Below are positions 1-8,877 of a DNA stretch of 24,803 bases, piece by piece. The notes beneath the pieces were generated by a model, which was not told where the DNA came from, searched no databases, and saw nothing but the letters and a program-made list of their open reading frames with translations. Source of the stretch: Rhodoferax sp. (GTDB taxonomy: Bacteria > Pseudomonadota > Gammaproteobacteria > Burkholderiales > Burkholderiaceae); NCBI GenBank assembly GCA_020048295.1, contig JAIFMT010000162.1:1-24803 (forward strand), given 5' to 3'. Position 1 is the first letter of the stretch. Each line of letters begins with the position of its first letter. The translations under genes were made by a program, and so were the position numbers.

Positions 1-783
1 GGCCAGCGTGTGCTGGTGCCGCTGCTGCGTGCGCTGGGTGTGCGGCTGAACACGCTGGTGCTCAGCCACCGCGACAGCGACCATATCGGCGGCGCGGCGG
101 CGGTGCTGGCAACGCAGTCGCAGGCGCGGGTGATCAGTTCTTTCGACCCGGTGGACCTTGCCGGCCCGGCGGGCGATGCAAGCGCGATGACCGATGCAAC
201 GGGGCGCGCGGTGCCGTGGGCGGGCACCCGCTGCCAGGCCGGGCAAGGCTGGCACTGGGACGGCGTTGATTTTGAACTGCTGCACCCGCTGGACGAAGAC
301 TACGCGAGCGCAAAAAAGACCAACCCGCTGAGCTGTGTGCTGCGCATCTCGAATGGACAGCAGTCGGCGCTGCTGACGGGCGACATCGAGCAGGTGCAGG
401 AGGCCAGTCTGGTGCAACGTCAAGCCGGTGACAACCGGCATTTGACGGGTGCATTGGCCGGGCCGCAAGCGCCATTGACCCGCCGCACGGCATCGAACCA
501 CTTGCACTCGGACGTGCTGGTGGTGCCGCACCACGGCAGCCTGACATCGAGCAGCGCGCTGTTTTTGCAGGCGGTGCAGCCGCGCCTTGCCTTGGTGCAG
601 GCGGGCTACCGCAACCGCTTTGGGCATCCAGCGGGCCCGGTTTTGGTGCGTTATGCTGATCAGCAGATCAAAGTGCTCGATACGCCTCATTGTGGTGCAG
701 TGACCTGGCGATCGTGGCGGCCCGATGCCCCACAGTGCCAGCGCCAGACCGACCTGCGCTATTGGCGACATCAATCGCCTTAA
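1..783 (+). CDS. comEC: ComEC/Rec2 DNA-uptake protein, C-terminal part (5' truncated)
   Basis: ComEC forms the inner-membrane channel through which single-stranded DNA enters during natural transformation. Only the C-terminal metallo-beta-lactamase-like domain lies in the window, about 260 residues. The frame is open to base 1, so the GTG at 10 is internal and not a start. Visible signatures are the SHRDSDHIGG metal-binding motif near the beginning (bases 64-93), LLTGDIE in the middle, VVPHHGSLTSSS (about 520-555) and GYRNRFGHP near the end. These are the hallmarks of the ComEC tail and appear intact. This domain is thought to act as a nuclease on the incoming strand; that role is family knowledge. 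The upstream competence and transmembrane domains are outside the window. The next gene starts 54 bases downstream on the same strand but is functionally unrelated. Confidence 0.93.
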   Translation, partial: GQRVLVPLLRALGVRLNTLVLSHRDSDHIGGAAAVLATQSQARVISSFDPVDLAGPAGDASAMTDATGRAVPWAGTRCQAGQGWHWDGVDFELLHPLDEDYASAKKTNPLSCVLRISNGQQSALLTGDIEQVQEASLVQRQAGDNRHLTGALAGPQAPLTRRTASNHLHSDVLVVPHHGSLTSSSALFLQAVQPRLALVQAGYRNRFGHPAGPVLVRYADQQIKVLDTPHCGAVTWRSWRPDAPQCQRQTDLRYWRHQSP

Positions 784-824
784 GCACCCTAGATGTCTGG
801 CCCAAAGCTTGCTTTAATTGACCC

Positions 825-829
825 AGGAG
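825..829 (+). promoter_or_regulatory. Shine-Dalgarno AGGAG fixing the ATP-grasp gene start
   Basis: AGGAG lies 8 bases before the ATG at 838. The earlier in-frame ATG at 793 has no such site, so 838 is the preferred start. Confidence 0.75.
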
Positions 830-837
830 AAAGATTC

Positions 838-2349
838 ATGCAGAAATTTGACGAGATGTACACCCGCTTGCCCTATGAATTCTTTACTCATGGGGCGCAA
901 ATTCGTGATCACTACAAGATTTACGACGAGTGGCTGGCGCGCCAGCCTGGCGACATGATGGCCAAGCGGCGCGAAGAGGCCGAAATGATCTTTCGCCGCG
1001 TCGGTATCACCTTTGCCGTGTACGGCGAAAAAGATGAAGAAGGGGCCGGCACCGAGCGGCTGATTCCGTTCGACCTGATTCCACGCATCATCCCGGCGCA
1101 CGAGTGGGCCAGCATGGAGCGGGGTCTGGCGCAGCGCGTCAATGCCTTGAACCGCTTTATCCACGACATTTACCACGAGCAGGAGATCTTGAAAGCCGGC
1201 ATCGTGCCGCGCGAGCAGATCGAAGACAACGCCCAGTTCCGCCCCGAAATGGTGGGTGTCAGCGTGCCCAACCAGATTTATTCCAACATCTCGGGCATCG
1301 ACATCGTGCGCGCGCCCAATGCGGCTGGCGAGGGTGAGTACTACGTGCTCGAAGACAACCTGCGCGTGCCCAGCGGTGTGAGCTACATGCTCGAAGACCG
1401 CAAGATGATGATGCGGCTGTTTCCCGACCTGTTCAGCATGCACCGGGTAGCCCCGGTAGCCCACTACCCCGACTTGCTGCTGGAGACGCTACGTGCCAGC
1501 AGCCCGGCCACTACCGCTGAGCCAACCGTGGTGGTGCTGACACCGGGCATGTACAACAGCGCTTATTTCGAGCACGCCTTTCTGGCGCAGCAAATGGGGG
1601 TGGAACTGGTGGAAGGCCAGGATCTGATGGTCAAAGACAACTTCGTCTATATGCGCACCACACGGGGCCCCAAGCGCGTGGATGTGATCTACCGCCGCGT
1701 GGATGACGATTTTCTTGACCCCAAGGTGTTCCGTCCGACTTCCACCCTGGGCTGTGCCGGCCTGATGGACGCTTACCGCGCCGGCAACGTGACCATCAGC
1801 AACGCAGTGGGCACCGGCATTGCCGACGACAAGTCAATCTACCCCTATGTGCCGCAGATGATCGAGTTTTATCTGGGCGAAAAGCCGATTCTGCACAACG
1901 TGCCCACCTACATGTGCCGCAAAAAGGATGATCTGGCCTACACGCTGGCCAACCTGAAAGACCTGGTGGTCAAAGAGGTGCATGGTGCCGGCGGCTACGG
2001 CATGCTGGTCGGGCCAGCCTCCACCAGCGCCGAGATTGAAGACTTTCGCAAGGCGCTGCTGGCCAACCCCAGTGGCTACATTGCCCAGCCCACACTGAGC
2101 CTGTCGAGCTGCCCAACCTTTGTCGAAAGCGGCATTGCGCCACGCCACATTGACCTGCGCCCCTATGTGCTCTCTGCCAAAACGGTGCAGATGGTGCCCG
2201 GCGGCCTGACCCGCGTGGCACTCAAGGAAGGCTCGCTGGTGGTCAACTCATCACAGGGCGGCGGCACCAAGGACACCTGGATACTCGAAGATGACAACGC
2301 CTTGTCAGAGCCTGCCGTGGTGTCACGCCAGGCCCAGCAAATGGGCTGA
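838..2349 (+). CDS. Circularly permuted type 2 ATP-grasp protein
   Basis: Predicted 503-residue cytosolic protein of the circularly permuted ATP-grasp family (former DUF404/DUF407). ATP-grasp enzymes join a carboxylate to an amine through an acyl-phosphate; this subfamily is predicted to make a peptide or amide bond, with unknown substrate. Recognisable parts are the N-terminal MQKFDEMYTRLPYEFF start, the YVLEDNLRVPSGVSYMLE block, the LTPGMYNSAYFEH segment, IYRRVDDDFLDP, and the glycine-rich loop GAGGYGM at residues 383-389. Length suits the family (about 470-500). The ATG at 838 has a strong ribosome site; starting at 793 would add 15 atypical residues. It lies 48 bases upstream of an alpha-E gene, its usual partner. 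In many bacteria a transglutaminase-like protease gene follows; none is seen here. Family assignment is firm; the reaction is inference. Confidence 0.92.
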   Translation: MQKFDEMYTRLPYEFFTHGAQIRDHYKIYDEWLARQPGDMMAKRREEAEMIFRRVGITFAVYGEKDEEGAGTERLIPFDLIPRIIPAHEWASMERGLAQRVNALNRFIHDIYHEQEILKAGIVPREQIEDNAQFRPEMVGVSVPNQIYSNISGIDIVRAPNAAGEGEYYVLEDNLRVPSGVSYMLEDRKMMMRLFPDLFSMHRVAPVAHYPDLLLETLRASSPATTAEPTVVVLTPGMYNSAYFEHAFLAQQMGVELVEGQDLMVKDNFVYMRTTRGPKRVDVIYRRVDDDFLDPKVFRPTSTLGCAGLMDAYRAGNVTISNAVGTGIADDKSIYPYVPQMIEFYLGEKPILHNVPTYMCRKKDDLAYTLANLKDLVVKEVHGAGGYGMLVGPASTSAEIEDFRKALLANPSGYIAQPTLSLSSCPTFVESGIAPRHIDLRPYVLSAKTVQMVPGGLTRVALKEGSLVVNSSQGGGTKDTWILEDDNALSEPAVVSRQAQQMG

Positions 2350-2397
2350 ACGCAACAAGCACCCTTTTTTGTTCCCACTGACCCACTGAAAGCGCGT

Positions 2398-3357
2398 ATG
2401 TTGTCACGAACCGCCGACCATTTATTCTGGATGAACCGCTACACCGAACGCGCTGAAAACACCGCGCGTCTGCTCGATGTGAATTACCAGACCTCGCTGC
2501 TGCCGCAATCTGAAGGGGTGGCGCTGGCAGGCTGGCAGGGGCTGCTGTCGATCAGCGAACTGCTGCCAAGCTACCGGAAAAAGCATGGCGATATCCGCGC
2601 CCCTGAAGTGATGGACTTCATGGTCAAGGATGAAAGCAACCCGTCTTCCATCCTGTCGTGCCTGGGTGCGGCGCGTGAAAACGCCCGCGCGGTGCGCGGC
2701 GCGCTGACCACCGAGGTGTGGGAAACGCTCAACCAGACCTGGCTGGAAGTGCGCCGCATGATCAAGAATGGCGAGTTCGAACAAGACCCGGCGCAGTTTT
2801 TCGAGTGGGTCAAATTTCGCTCACATCTGTCGCGCGGCGTGACCGTGGGCACCATGCTGATGGATGAGGCGCTGTACTTCATGCGGCTGGGCACTTTTCT
2901 GGAGCGTGCCGACAACACAGCACGGCTAGTCGATGTGAAATTTCACGCGGTGGAGAGCGACTTTTATGGCAACGCCAACGAGAAAGACCAGGAATACGAC
3001 TTTTACCACTGGAGCGCGATTTTGCGCAGCGTCAGCGGTTTTGAGGTGTATCGCAAGGTCTATCGCGACGTGATCCGGCCCGAGCGTGTGGCCGAACTGC
3101 TGATACTGCGCCCCGACATGCCTCGCAGCCTGCACGCCAGCCTCAACGAGGTGGTATCCAATTTGCGCATGGTGGCCAACGACCAATCGGTCGAAACCAA
3201 CCGGCGTGCCGGCAAATTGCGCGCTGAGCTGCAGTATGGCCGCATCGACGAGATTCTGGCCACCGGCCTGCACGCTTACCTGACACAGTTTCTGGACCGC
3301 ATCAACGACTTGGGAGCCCACATCAGCCGTGACTTCCTGGTGCCGATGCCCGGTTAA
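2398..3357 (+). CDS. Alpha-E domain protein (DUF403 family)
   Basis: Predicted 319-residue, mainly helical soluble protein. The start MLSRTADHLFWMNRYTERAE is almost diagnostic of the alpha-E family. A second copy of the same pattern, FLERADNTARLVDVKF, occurs at about residues 167-182, suggesting an internal repeat of the helical unit. Family members are encoded next to circularly permuted ATP-grasp proteins and are predicted to assist them in a peptide-modification or peptide-synthesis pathway; no biochemical role is established that I can name. It follows the ATP-grasp gene by 48 bases on the same strand, so the two are probably one transcript. The ribosome site is weak (GAAAG). The next gene, 45 bases on, is a cyclic-di-GMP protein rather than the expected transglutaminase-like protease. 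Confidence 0.92.
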   Translation: MLSRTADHLFWMNRYTERAENTARLLDVNYQTSLLPQSEGVALAGWQGLLSISELLPSYRKKHGDIRAPEVMDFMVKDESNPSSILSCLGAARENARAVRGALTTEVWETLNQTWLEVRRMIKNGEFEQDPAQFFEWVKFRSHLSRGVTVGTMLMDEALYFMRLGTFLERADNTARLVDVKFHAVESDFYGNANEKDQEYDFYHWSAILRSVSGFEVYRKVYRDVIRPERVAELLILRPDMPRSLHASLNEVVSNLRMVANDQSVETNRRAGKLRAELQYGRIDEILATGLHAYLTQFLDRINDLGAHISRDFLVPMPG

Positions 3358-3402
3358 GGTGCACGCACAAGCGACACGGGTGCGTCATGCGGATGCCGGC
3401 GC

Positions 3403-6400
3403 ATGAGTCCGCTCAAAGCCATCGCCTCCTGGCTCGGGCGCTTGAGCGTCAGCCGCAAGCTGACGCTGATCTACCTGCTGGATCTGACCGCGGTCATCTA
3501 CATCTCCGGCATTCTGATCCACGAAAAGTACCTGGCGATCGACTTTGCCCGCAAGGAAATTGTCGGCGTGGCCTACAACGACAGTGTGCGCGAGCTGCTG
3601 CTGTCGGCGCTGGGTTCACCTGCCGCCGACGCGCCGCAGCGACAGGCCAAAGTACAACAATTTGAGGCGCAACGCGCGCAACATGATGCCGATCTGAACA
3701 CCGCGCAGGTCAGCGCCGTCGTGCTGGCCCATCAGCAAGCCCTAAGCGCCGGCGGCACGCCCACAGCGGCCCGCTTTGCCCCCCTGATTCAAAGTGCCCG
3801 CAGCCTGATGACCACGGTGGGCAACCAGTCGAACCTGATCCTCGATCCCGACCTTGATAGCTACTACAGCATGTCGCTGGTGGTGCTGCGCTTTCCGGAA
3901 CTGGTCGGACTGCTCAATGAAACCGCGCAGGCGCTGACCCCCACGCAGCACGGCAGCGCCGCCAGTCAGACCATGCAGAGTGCCCGCCTGCTGATTCTGG
4001 CGGGTCGCCTGGATGCCATTCAACAAGGCATTTCGGCAGATTACCAGCAAGCCTACGCCGCCAGTGACCCCGCATTGCGAGCGCGCTTGCAGGCATCGCA
4101 ACGCGCGTTGACGGACGCGTTGCAGACGCTGCTGACGCAAGTGCAGGCGTTTTCAGAAAAACACATCGGCCCGGCCGATGTGCAATGGCTGGCGCAGACG
4201 CAAGCGCAAACGCTGGAGGCGCTGGCGCAAGCGTGGCGCAGTACCTCGGACGTTCTGGGCAGTTTGCTACAGGCGCGCGTGGATGGCCTGTTTGCCCGGA
4301 TGTGGCTGCACCTGGGCACTGCGCTGGTCTTGTTGTTTGCAATTTTGGGGCTGGTCTATACAGTGGCGCGGCTGATAGCCAGCCCGATCAAGCAGCTGGC
4401 CGATGTGGCCGATGCCGTGCGACGCAGCAGCAACTACAACCTGCGCGCGCGCTGGAACAGTCAGGACGAGATTGGCGACCTGGTCACCACTTTCAACGAC
4501 ATGCTGGCGCAGCTCGACCGCGACCGCGATGCACGCCAGGAACTCGCCGCCAGCACGCGTGCCGCGCAGGCACAAGCCGAGATGCTCGAAGCCATTCCAA
4601 TTGCCATGGTGGTGACGGCTGTGCCTGAGCATCAAGTGCTGCACGCCAACGCCCCTGCTGCACCCTGGCTAGGCGGACGCAGCACCGACCCGTGGCGCGA
4701 TGGCCTGGAGCCGGGTGTGCGCGCCCGCTTTTTCCAGCGCTTGTACGACCACGACCGGGTTGATGAATTTGAGGTGCGCTGGCTGGGCGGCAGCGAGCCG
4801 TCGTGGGCCGTGCTGTCGGCGCGGCGCCTGAGCTTTCAGGGCAGTGATGCCCTGCTGACGACCTTCACGCCGATCAACGTGCTCAAGCTGATGGAGCAGC
4901 GACTCGAGTTATGGGCCAAGGTGTTTGAGGCCTCCAGCGAGGGCATCATCATCCTCGACGACAAGCAGCGCGTGCTCAGTGTCAACGCGGCGTATTGCAA
5001 AGCCACCAACTACGAATACTACGAGGTGCTCGGCGAGCATCTGCGCATGCTGCTGGGCAATGCCTCGGGCGATACCGATGAAGCACTGGCCGGCGAGATT
5101 TCGCGCAGCGTGGCCAGTCGCCACGAATGGCAGGGCGAGGTACTGCTGCGCAAGCGCAGCGGCCAGACCTATCCGGCCTGGCTGATGATCTCGGCGGTGC
5201 GCGAGTCCACCCGGCAGGGACGGGTGTCGCACTACATTGGCATCTCGATCGACATCACCGATCGCAAGCGCACCGAGGCGCGGGTGCAATTTCTGGCCAA
5301 GCACGACGTGCTGACCGAGCTGCCCAACCGCGCCCTGTGCATCGAAACCCTGCAAGCGGCACTGCGCCAGGCGCAAACCAGTGGCGAGTGCCTGGCGGTG
5401 CTGTTCATCGACCTGGACCGGTTCAAGACCATCAACGACACGCTGGGGCACCACATTGGCGACGGCCTGCTGCGCTCGGTGGCGCAGCGACTGCAGCAAG
5501 CGGTGCGCGCGGGTGATCTGGTCAGCCGTCTCGGCGGGGACGAGTTTGTGGTGATCTTGCGCGGCCTGCAGGACGCGGCGCAGGCGCGCTGGCAAGTCGA
5601 GCAACGCCTGATTCCGTTGATTCGCCAGCCGCATCAGGTGCAGACACATGAGATCTTGGTCTCGTGCAGCGTCGGCATTGCCGTTTTTCCTGCCGATGGG
5701 CAAGTCATGGATGAGCTGATGCGCCGTGCCGATGCCGCCATGTACGAAGCCAAAGCCTCGGGGCGCGACGGCGCCCGGGTGTTTGACTCATCGATCGAGG
5801 TGGCCCTGCGCGAGCGCCAGTCACTGGAGCAGCATTTGCGACTGGCGCTGGAGCGCGACGAATTCAGCCTGAATTACCAGCCACGGCTCGATGCCAGCAC
5901 GGGTGCGGTGATCGGGGTGGAGGCGTTGATTCGCTGGCACAGTGCCGAGCTGGGGCAGGTGCCACCCGCGCGATTCATTCCTGTGGCCGAAGAATGTGGG
6001 CTGATTCACCCGATTGGGCGCTGGGTCATGGGCGAAGCCTGCCGCCAGCGTGGGGTCTGGCAGGCGCAAGGCCTGGCCCCGATTGTCATGTCGTTCAACC
6101 TGTCGGCGGCACAATTGGCCGCACCAGACCTGGTCGAGCTGGTGCGCCAGTGCATTGACCAGCATGGCTGCGACCCGCAGGGCCTGGAACTGGAAATTAC
6201 CGAATCGCACCTGATGGCCGACGCCGTGGCCGCCACCGAAAAACTCACCGCCATCAAGGCGCTGGGACTGCAGCTGTCGATCGACGACTTTGGCACCGGC
6301 TACTCGAGCCTGGCTTACCTCAAGCGCTTTCCCATTGACAAGCTCAAGATCGACCAATCCTTTGTACGCGACATGCTCGACGATCCGGCCGACATGGCGA

Positions 6401-6612
6401 TCGTGCGCGCCATCGTCGTCCTCGGCCACACCCTGGGTTTACGCGTGGTGGCCGAAGGGGTGGAAAACCCCGCCCAGGCCGAACAACTCAAACAGCTCGG
6501 CTGCGACGAGCTGCAGGGCTATTATTTCGCCCGCCCGCTGCCCGCCCAGGCGCTAGCCCGGTGGCTGCAGGACGGCCAACTTCCGGTGGAGCGCAGGCAG
6601 CCTGCGGGTTGA
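3403..6612 (+). CDS. Membrane GGDEF-EAL protein with HAMP and PAS domains
   Basis: A 1069-residue inner-membrane sensor that may both make and degrade cyclic-di-GMP. Order: transmembrane helix about 22-42, a helical periplasmic sensor region about 43-300, second helix about 301-323, HAMP about 324-377, a weak PAS-like region about 395-500, a clear PAS about 505-625, GGDEF about 630-790 and EAL about 805-1060. The cyclase motif GGDEF is at 711-715. Five residues before it is RAGD (702-705), the RxxD inhibitory product-binding site. The phosphodiesterase motif is complete: EAL at 840-842, the ELEITES segment, DDFGTGYSS at 961-969 and VAEGVEN further on. Both halves therefore look competent; which activity dominates cannot be told from sequence. 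It follows the alpha-E gene by 45 bases, so co-transcription is possible. The ligand of the periplasmic region is unknown. Confidence 0.95.
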   Translation: MSPLKAIASWLGRLSVSRKLTLIYLLDLTAVIYISGILIHEKYLAIDFARKEIVGVAYNDSVRELLLSALGSPAADAPQRQAKVQQFEAQRAQHDADLNTAQVSAVVLAHQQALSAGGTPTAARFAPLIQSARSLMTTVGNQSNLILDPDLDSYYSMSLVVLRFPELVGLLNETAQALTPTQHGSAASQTMQSARLLILAGRLDAIQQGISADYQQAYAASDPALRARLQASQRALTDALQTLLTQVQAFSEKHIGPADVQWLAQTQAQTLEALAQAWRSTSDVLGSLLQARVDGLFARMWLHLGTALVLLFAILGLVYTVARLIASPIKQLADVADAVRRSSNYNLRARWNSQDEIGDLVTTFNDMLAQLDRDRDARQELAASTRAAQAQAEMLEAIPIAMVVTAVPEHQVLHANAPAAPWLGGRSTDPWRDGLEPGVRARFFQRLYDHDRVDEFEVRWLGGSEPSWAVLSARRLSFQGSDALLTTFTPINVLKLMEQRLELWAKVFEASSEGIIILDDKQRVLSVNAAYCKATNYEYYEVLGEHLRMLLGNASGDTDEALAGEISRSVASRHEWQGEVLLRKRSGQTYPAWLMISAVRESTRQGRVSHYIGISIDITDRKRTEARVQFLAKHDVLTELPNRALCIETLQAALRQAQTSGECLAVLFIDLDRFKTINDTLGHHIGDGLLRSVAQRLQQAVRAGDLVSRLGGDEFVVILRGLQDAAQARWQVEQRLIPLIRQPHQVQTHEILVSCSVGIAVFPADGQVMDELMRRADAAMYEAKASGRDGARVFDSSIEVALRERQSLEQHLRLALERDEFSLNYQPRLDASTGAVIGVEALIRWHSAELGQVPPARFIPVAEECGLIHPIGRWVMGEACRQRGVWQAQGLAPIVMSFNLSAAQLAAPDLVELVRQCIDQHGCDPQGLELEITESHLMADAVAATEKLTAIKALGLQLSIDDFGTGYSSLAYLKRFPIDKLKIDQSFVRDMLDDPADMAIVRAIVVLGHTLGLRVVAEGVENPAQAEQLKQLGCDELQGYYFARPLPAQALARWLQDGQLPVERRQPAG

Positions 6613-6734
6613 GCATCAGGCCGAATGCAGGTGGCTTGCAATGGCGAACCGAACGATTTGAATTCACGGATTTTTGCTCGGCTGACGTGTCAAAATGGTT
6701 TCGCTGACACACTCAAGAACAGAAAGACATTTGC

Positions 6735-7604
6735 ATGAAAGCCCAAGAGATCAATCGCGAGCTGGAACTGGCCCGCGATCGCGGCCCGGTCAAAGACATC
6801 GTCATTCCCCCCTGCCCACAATTGTTGCTCCAGCTCCAGGCTGAACTCAATCTGGCCGACCCCGACCCGCAGACGGTTGCTGGCATCGCGGGTAGCGACG
6901 TGGCCATGGCCGCCGCGCTGATCCGTATTTCCAACAGCTCTCTGTACGCGCGCCGCGAGCCAGTCAGTTCGGTGGCGCAGGCCGTGTCGATGCTGGGTGT
7001 GCGGCCCACCGCCCATGTACTGACCGGTTTTTTGATGCGCAACAGCATCCGGATTGACCCCACGCTGATCGAGCACTTCTGGGAGTCTTCCACCCGCCGC
7101 TCGCTGGCCATGGCCCATATTGCCAGCCAGATGTACGGGGTAGATACCGAAGTGGCCAAAACCTGCGGCCTGTTCATCCATGTGGGCATCCCGGTGATGC
7201 TGCAAGGCCTGCGCGGCTATAGCGGCACGCTGGTCGAAGCCATGGCGCGGCAGGACCGCACCTTTATCCAGACCGAAAACGCGGCCCACCGCACCGATCA
7301 TGCCGTGGTTGGCGCAATCGTGGCCAAAACCTGGCGGCTACCGGCCGTGGTGGCCTACGCGGTGCGTCTGCACCACGATTTTTCGGTGCTGGAAGACACT
7401 GGCGTGGCGCTGGAGGTGCGTCAGCTGGTGGCCATTGCCGCGATTGCCGACCACCTGGTGGCGCACCATGAAGGGGTCAAGGAGCAGCGCGAATGGGAGC
7501 GGTCCGGGGCCGATTGCCTGGCGTTTCTGCAGATTGGCCCGGAAGAAGTTGAGGCCTGGATTGATGCGTTGTACCCGGCCTTTGAAGCCGTCGTGGTGGC
7601 CTGA
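6735..7604 (+). CDS. HDOD domain signalling protein
   Basis: A 289-residue soluble protein dominated by an HDOD domain (about residues 22-215), a relative of HD phosphohydrolases that has lost the catalytic metal site. Family hallmarks are IPPCPQLLLQLQ, the DVAMAAALIRISNSSLY block, the VSSVAQAVSMLGV segment (about 77-89) and AVVGAIVAKTWRLP (about 190-203). Where HD enzymes carry an HD pair this protein reads LFIHVGIP (147-153), consistent with a non-enzymatic role. HDOD proteins are generally linked to signalling, often beside GGDEF/EAL genes, as here. The 122-base gap upstream suggests its own promoter. The next gene begins 17 bases after its stop, so the two may be co-transcribed. Confidence 0.88.
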   Translation: MKAQEINRELELARDRGPVKDIVIPPCPQLLLQLQAELNLADPDPQTVAGIAGSDVAMAAALIRISNSSLYARREPVSSVAQAVSMLGVRPTAHVLTGFLMRNSIRIDPTLIEHFWESSTRRSLAMAHIASQMYGVDTEVAKTCGLFIHVGIPVMLQGLRGYSGTLVEAMARQDRTFIQTENAAHRTDHAVVGAIVAKTWRLPAVVAYAVRLHHDFSVLEDTGVALEVRQLVAIAAIADHLVAHHEGVKEQREWERSGADCLAFLQIGPEEVEAWIDALYPAFEAVVVA

Positions 7605-7621
7605 GTCGCGCAAGGTTCGAC

Positions 7622-8872
7622 ATGGACGACAAACAGCTGGCAATCAGTTTTGCCGTGGCCATTGGCCTGGGTGCCCTGCTGGGGCTGGAGCGTGAACGCA
7701 CCAAGGGTGGCGACGGCGGTGCCGGGGTGCGTACCTTTGCGCTGATTTCGCTCAGCGGCGCCATCGCTGGCTACCTGGACAAACACATGGGTCTGGGCAC
7801 ATTGGCACTGGCACTGTTTGTGGCCATTGCCACGCTGATCATTGGCATGTATGTGGTGACCGGGATGCGTGGCGACACGGGCATTACCACTGAAATTTCG
7901 GCATTGCTGGCGTTTTTGCTGGGCTTGCTGTGCGCCCACGGGCTGCTGCAACTGGCAAGCTGGGTGGCGGTGATGATGGCGCTGCTGCTGGCGCTCAAAG
8001 AGTGGCTGCACCGGCTGGCCGGGCAAATCAACGCAGCCGATGTTGAGGCCACGCTCAAATTTGCCATCGTCACCCTGATCATCCTGCCGCTGGTGCCCAA
8101 CGTCAACTATGGCCCAGCCCCGCTGGACGTAATCAACCCGTACAAGATCTGGTTGATTGTGGTGCTGATTTCGGCGCTGAACTTCGCCAGCTACCTGGTC
8201 ATCAAGGTGGTGGGCACGCAGCACGGCATTGGCCTGGTGGGGGTGCTGGGCGGTCTGGCATCCAGCACCGCCGTCACCTTGGGTTTTGCCCGGCGCAGCA
8301 AGCAAGATGCCACCGAAGCACCGGCGCTGGCGATGGGCATTTTGCTGGCCTGGACCGTGATGCTGCTGCGCGTTGGACTGATGACGATGCTGATCAGCTG
8401 GGAGCTCGGCCTCAGGCTGGCACTGGTGCTGGGGGTGCTAACCGTCGCCAATCTGGCGGCCTGCGGCTGGTTGTGGCGCTTGAGTTCGCATCAACCGCGC
8501 GGCGAAGTGAAGTCGGGCAACAACCCGTTTGAGTTGACCGAAGCGATCCAGTTCGGCCTGCTGTTTGGCGTGGTGGTGTTGCTGGCACGCGTGGCGCAAG
8601 TGTATTTTGGTGAAACCGGACTCTACGTGGCCTCAGGGATTGCCGGCCTGACCGACGTCGATGCCATCACCATGGCCATGGCCGACCGTGCCAAGGTGGA
8701 TGCGACCACTCTGACAGTGGGCGCGCGCGCCATCCTGATTGCGGTACTGGCCAACACCCTGACCAAAGCGGCCATGGCCATCGGGATTGGTTCGCCCGAA
8801 CTGCGCCGCCTGATGTTGCCGGTGTCGGCACTGTTGCTGGCCACCGGCATCGTCGGTCTGTTGATGCTTTGA
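7622..8872 (+). CDS. MgtC/SapB family membrane protein with DUF4010 domain
   Basis: A 416-residue polytopic inner-membrane protein. The N-terminal third carries the MgtC/SapB signature: an early helix followed by GLGALLGLERERT (about residues 15-27), then VRTFALISLSGAIAGYL. The rest, rich in hydrophobic helices, matches the DUF4010 type, with GLASSTAVTLGFARR (about 212-226) and GLTDVDAITMAMAD (about 342-355). MgtC proteins are associated with low-magnesium survival and virulence in some pathogens; the function of the long DUF4010 form is not established, and transport is only a guess. An AAGG ribosome site lies 6 bases before the ATG. The gene is 17 bases after the HDOD gene and 5 bases before a small membrane-protein gene, indicating a probable three-gene unit. 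Confidence 0.9.
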   Translation: MDDKQLAISFAVAIGLGALLGLERERTKGGDGGAGVRTFALISLSGAIAGYLDKHMGLGTLALALFVAIATLIIGMYVVTGMRGDTGITTEISALLAFLLGLLCAHGLLQLASWVAVMMALLLALKEWLHRLAGQINAADVEATLKFAIVTLIILPLVPNVNYGPAPLDVINPYKIWLIVVLISALNFASYLVIKVVGTQHGIGLVGVLGGLASSTAVTLGFARRSKQDATEAPALAMGILLAWTVMLLRVGLMTMLISWELGLRLALVLGVLTVANLAACGWLWRLSSHQPRGEVKSGNNPFELTEAIQFGLLFGVVVLLARVAQVYFGETGLYVASGIAGLTDVDAITMAMADRAKVDATTLTVGARAILIAVLANTLTKAAMAIGIGSPELRRLMLPVSALLLATGIVGLLML

Positions 8873-8877
8873 GCACG

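Noticed and set aside
793..837. Earlier ATG for the ATP-grasp gene
   Set aside because: No ribosome site, and the 15 extra residues are unlike the family; AGGAG precedes the ATG at 838.
4909..5703. 264-codon open frame opposite the PAS-GGDEF part
   Set aside because: Antisense shadow of well-conserved GGDEF motifs.
6687..6710. GTGTCA/TGACAC inverted repeat ahead of the HDOD gene
   Set aside because: Six-base arms with a 12-base spacer are short enough to occur by chance; no adjoining promoter could be assigned.
7421..8305. 294-codon open frame opposite the HDOD and MgtC-family genes
   Set aside because: Crosses two real genes on the other strand; Gln/His-rich peptide with no family resemblance.
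8869..8877. TTG start for the small membrane protein
   Set aside because: It overlaps the preceding stop and has no ribosome site; the ATG at 8878 is more likely.
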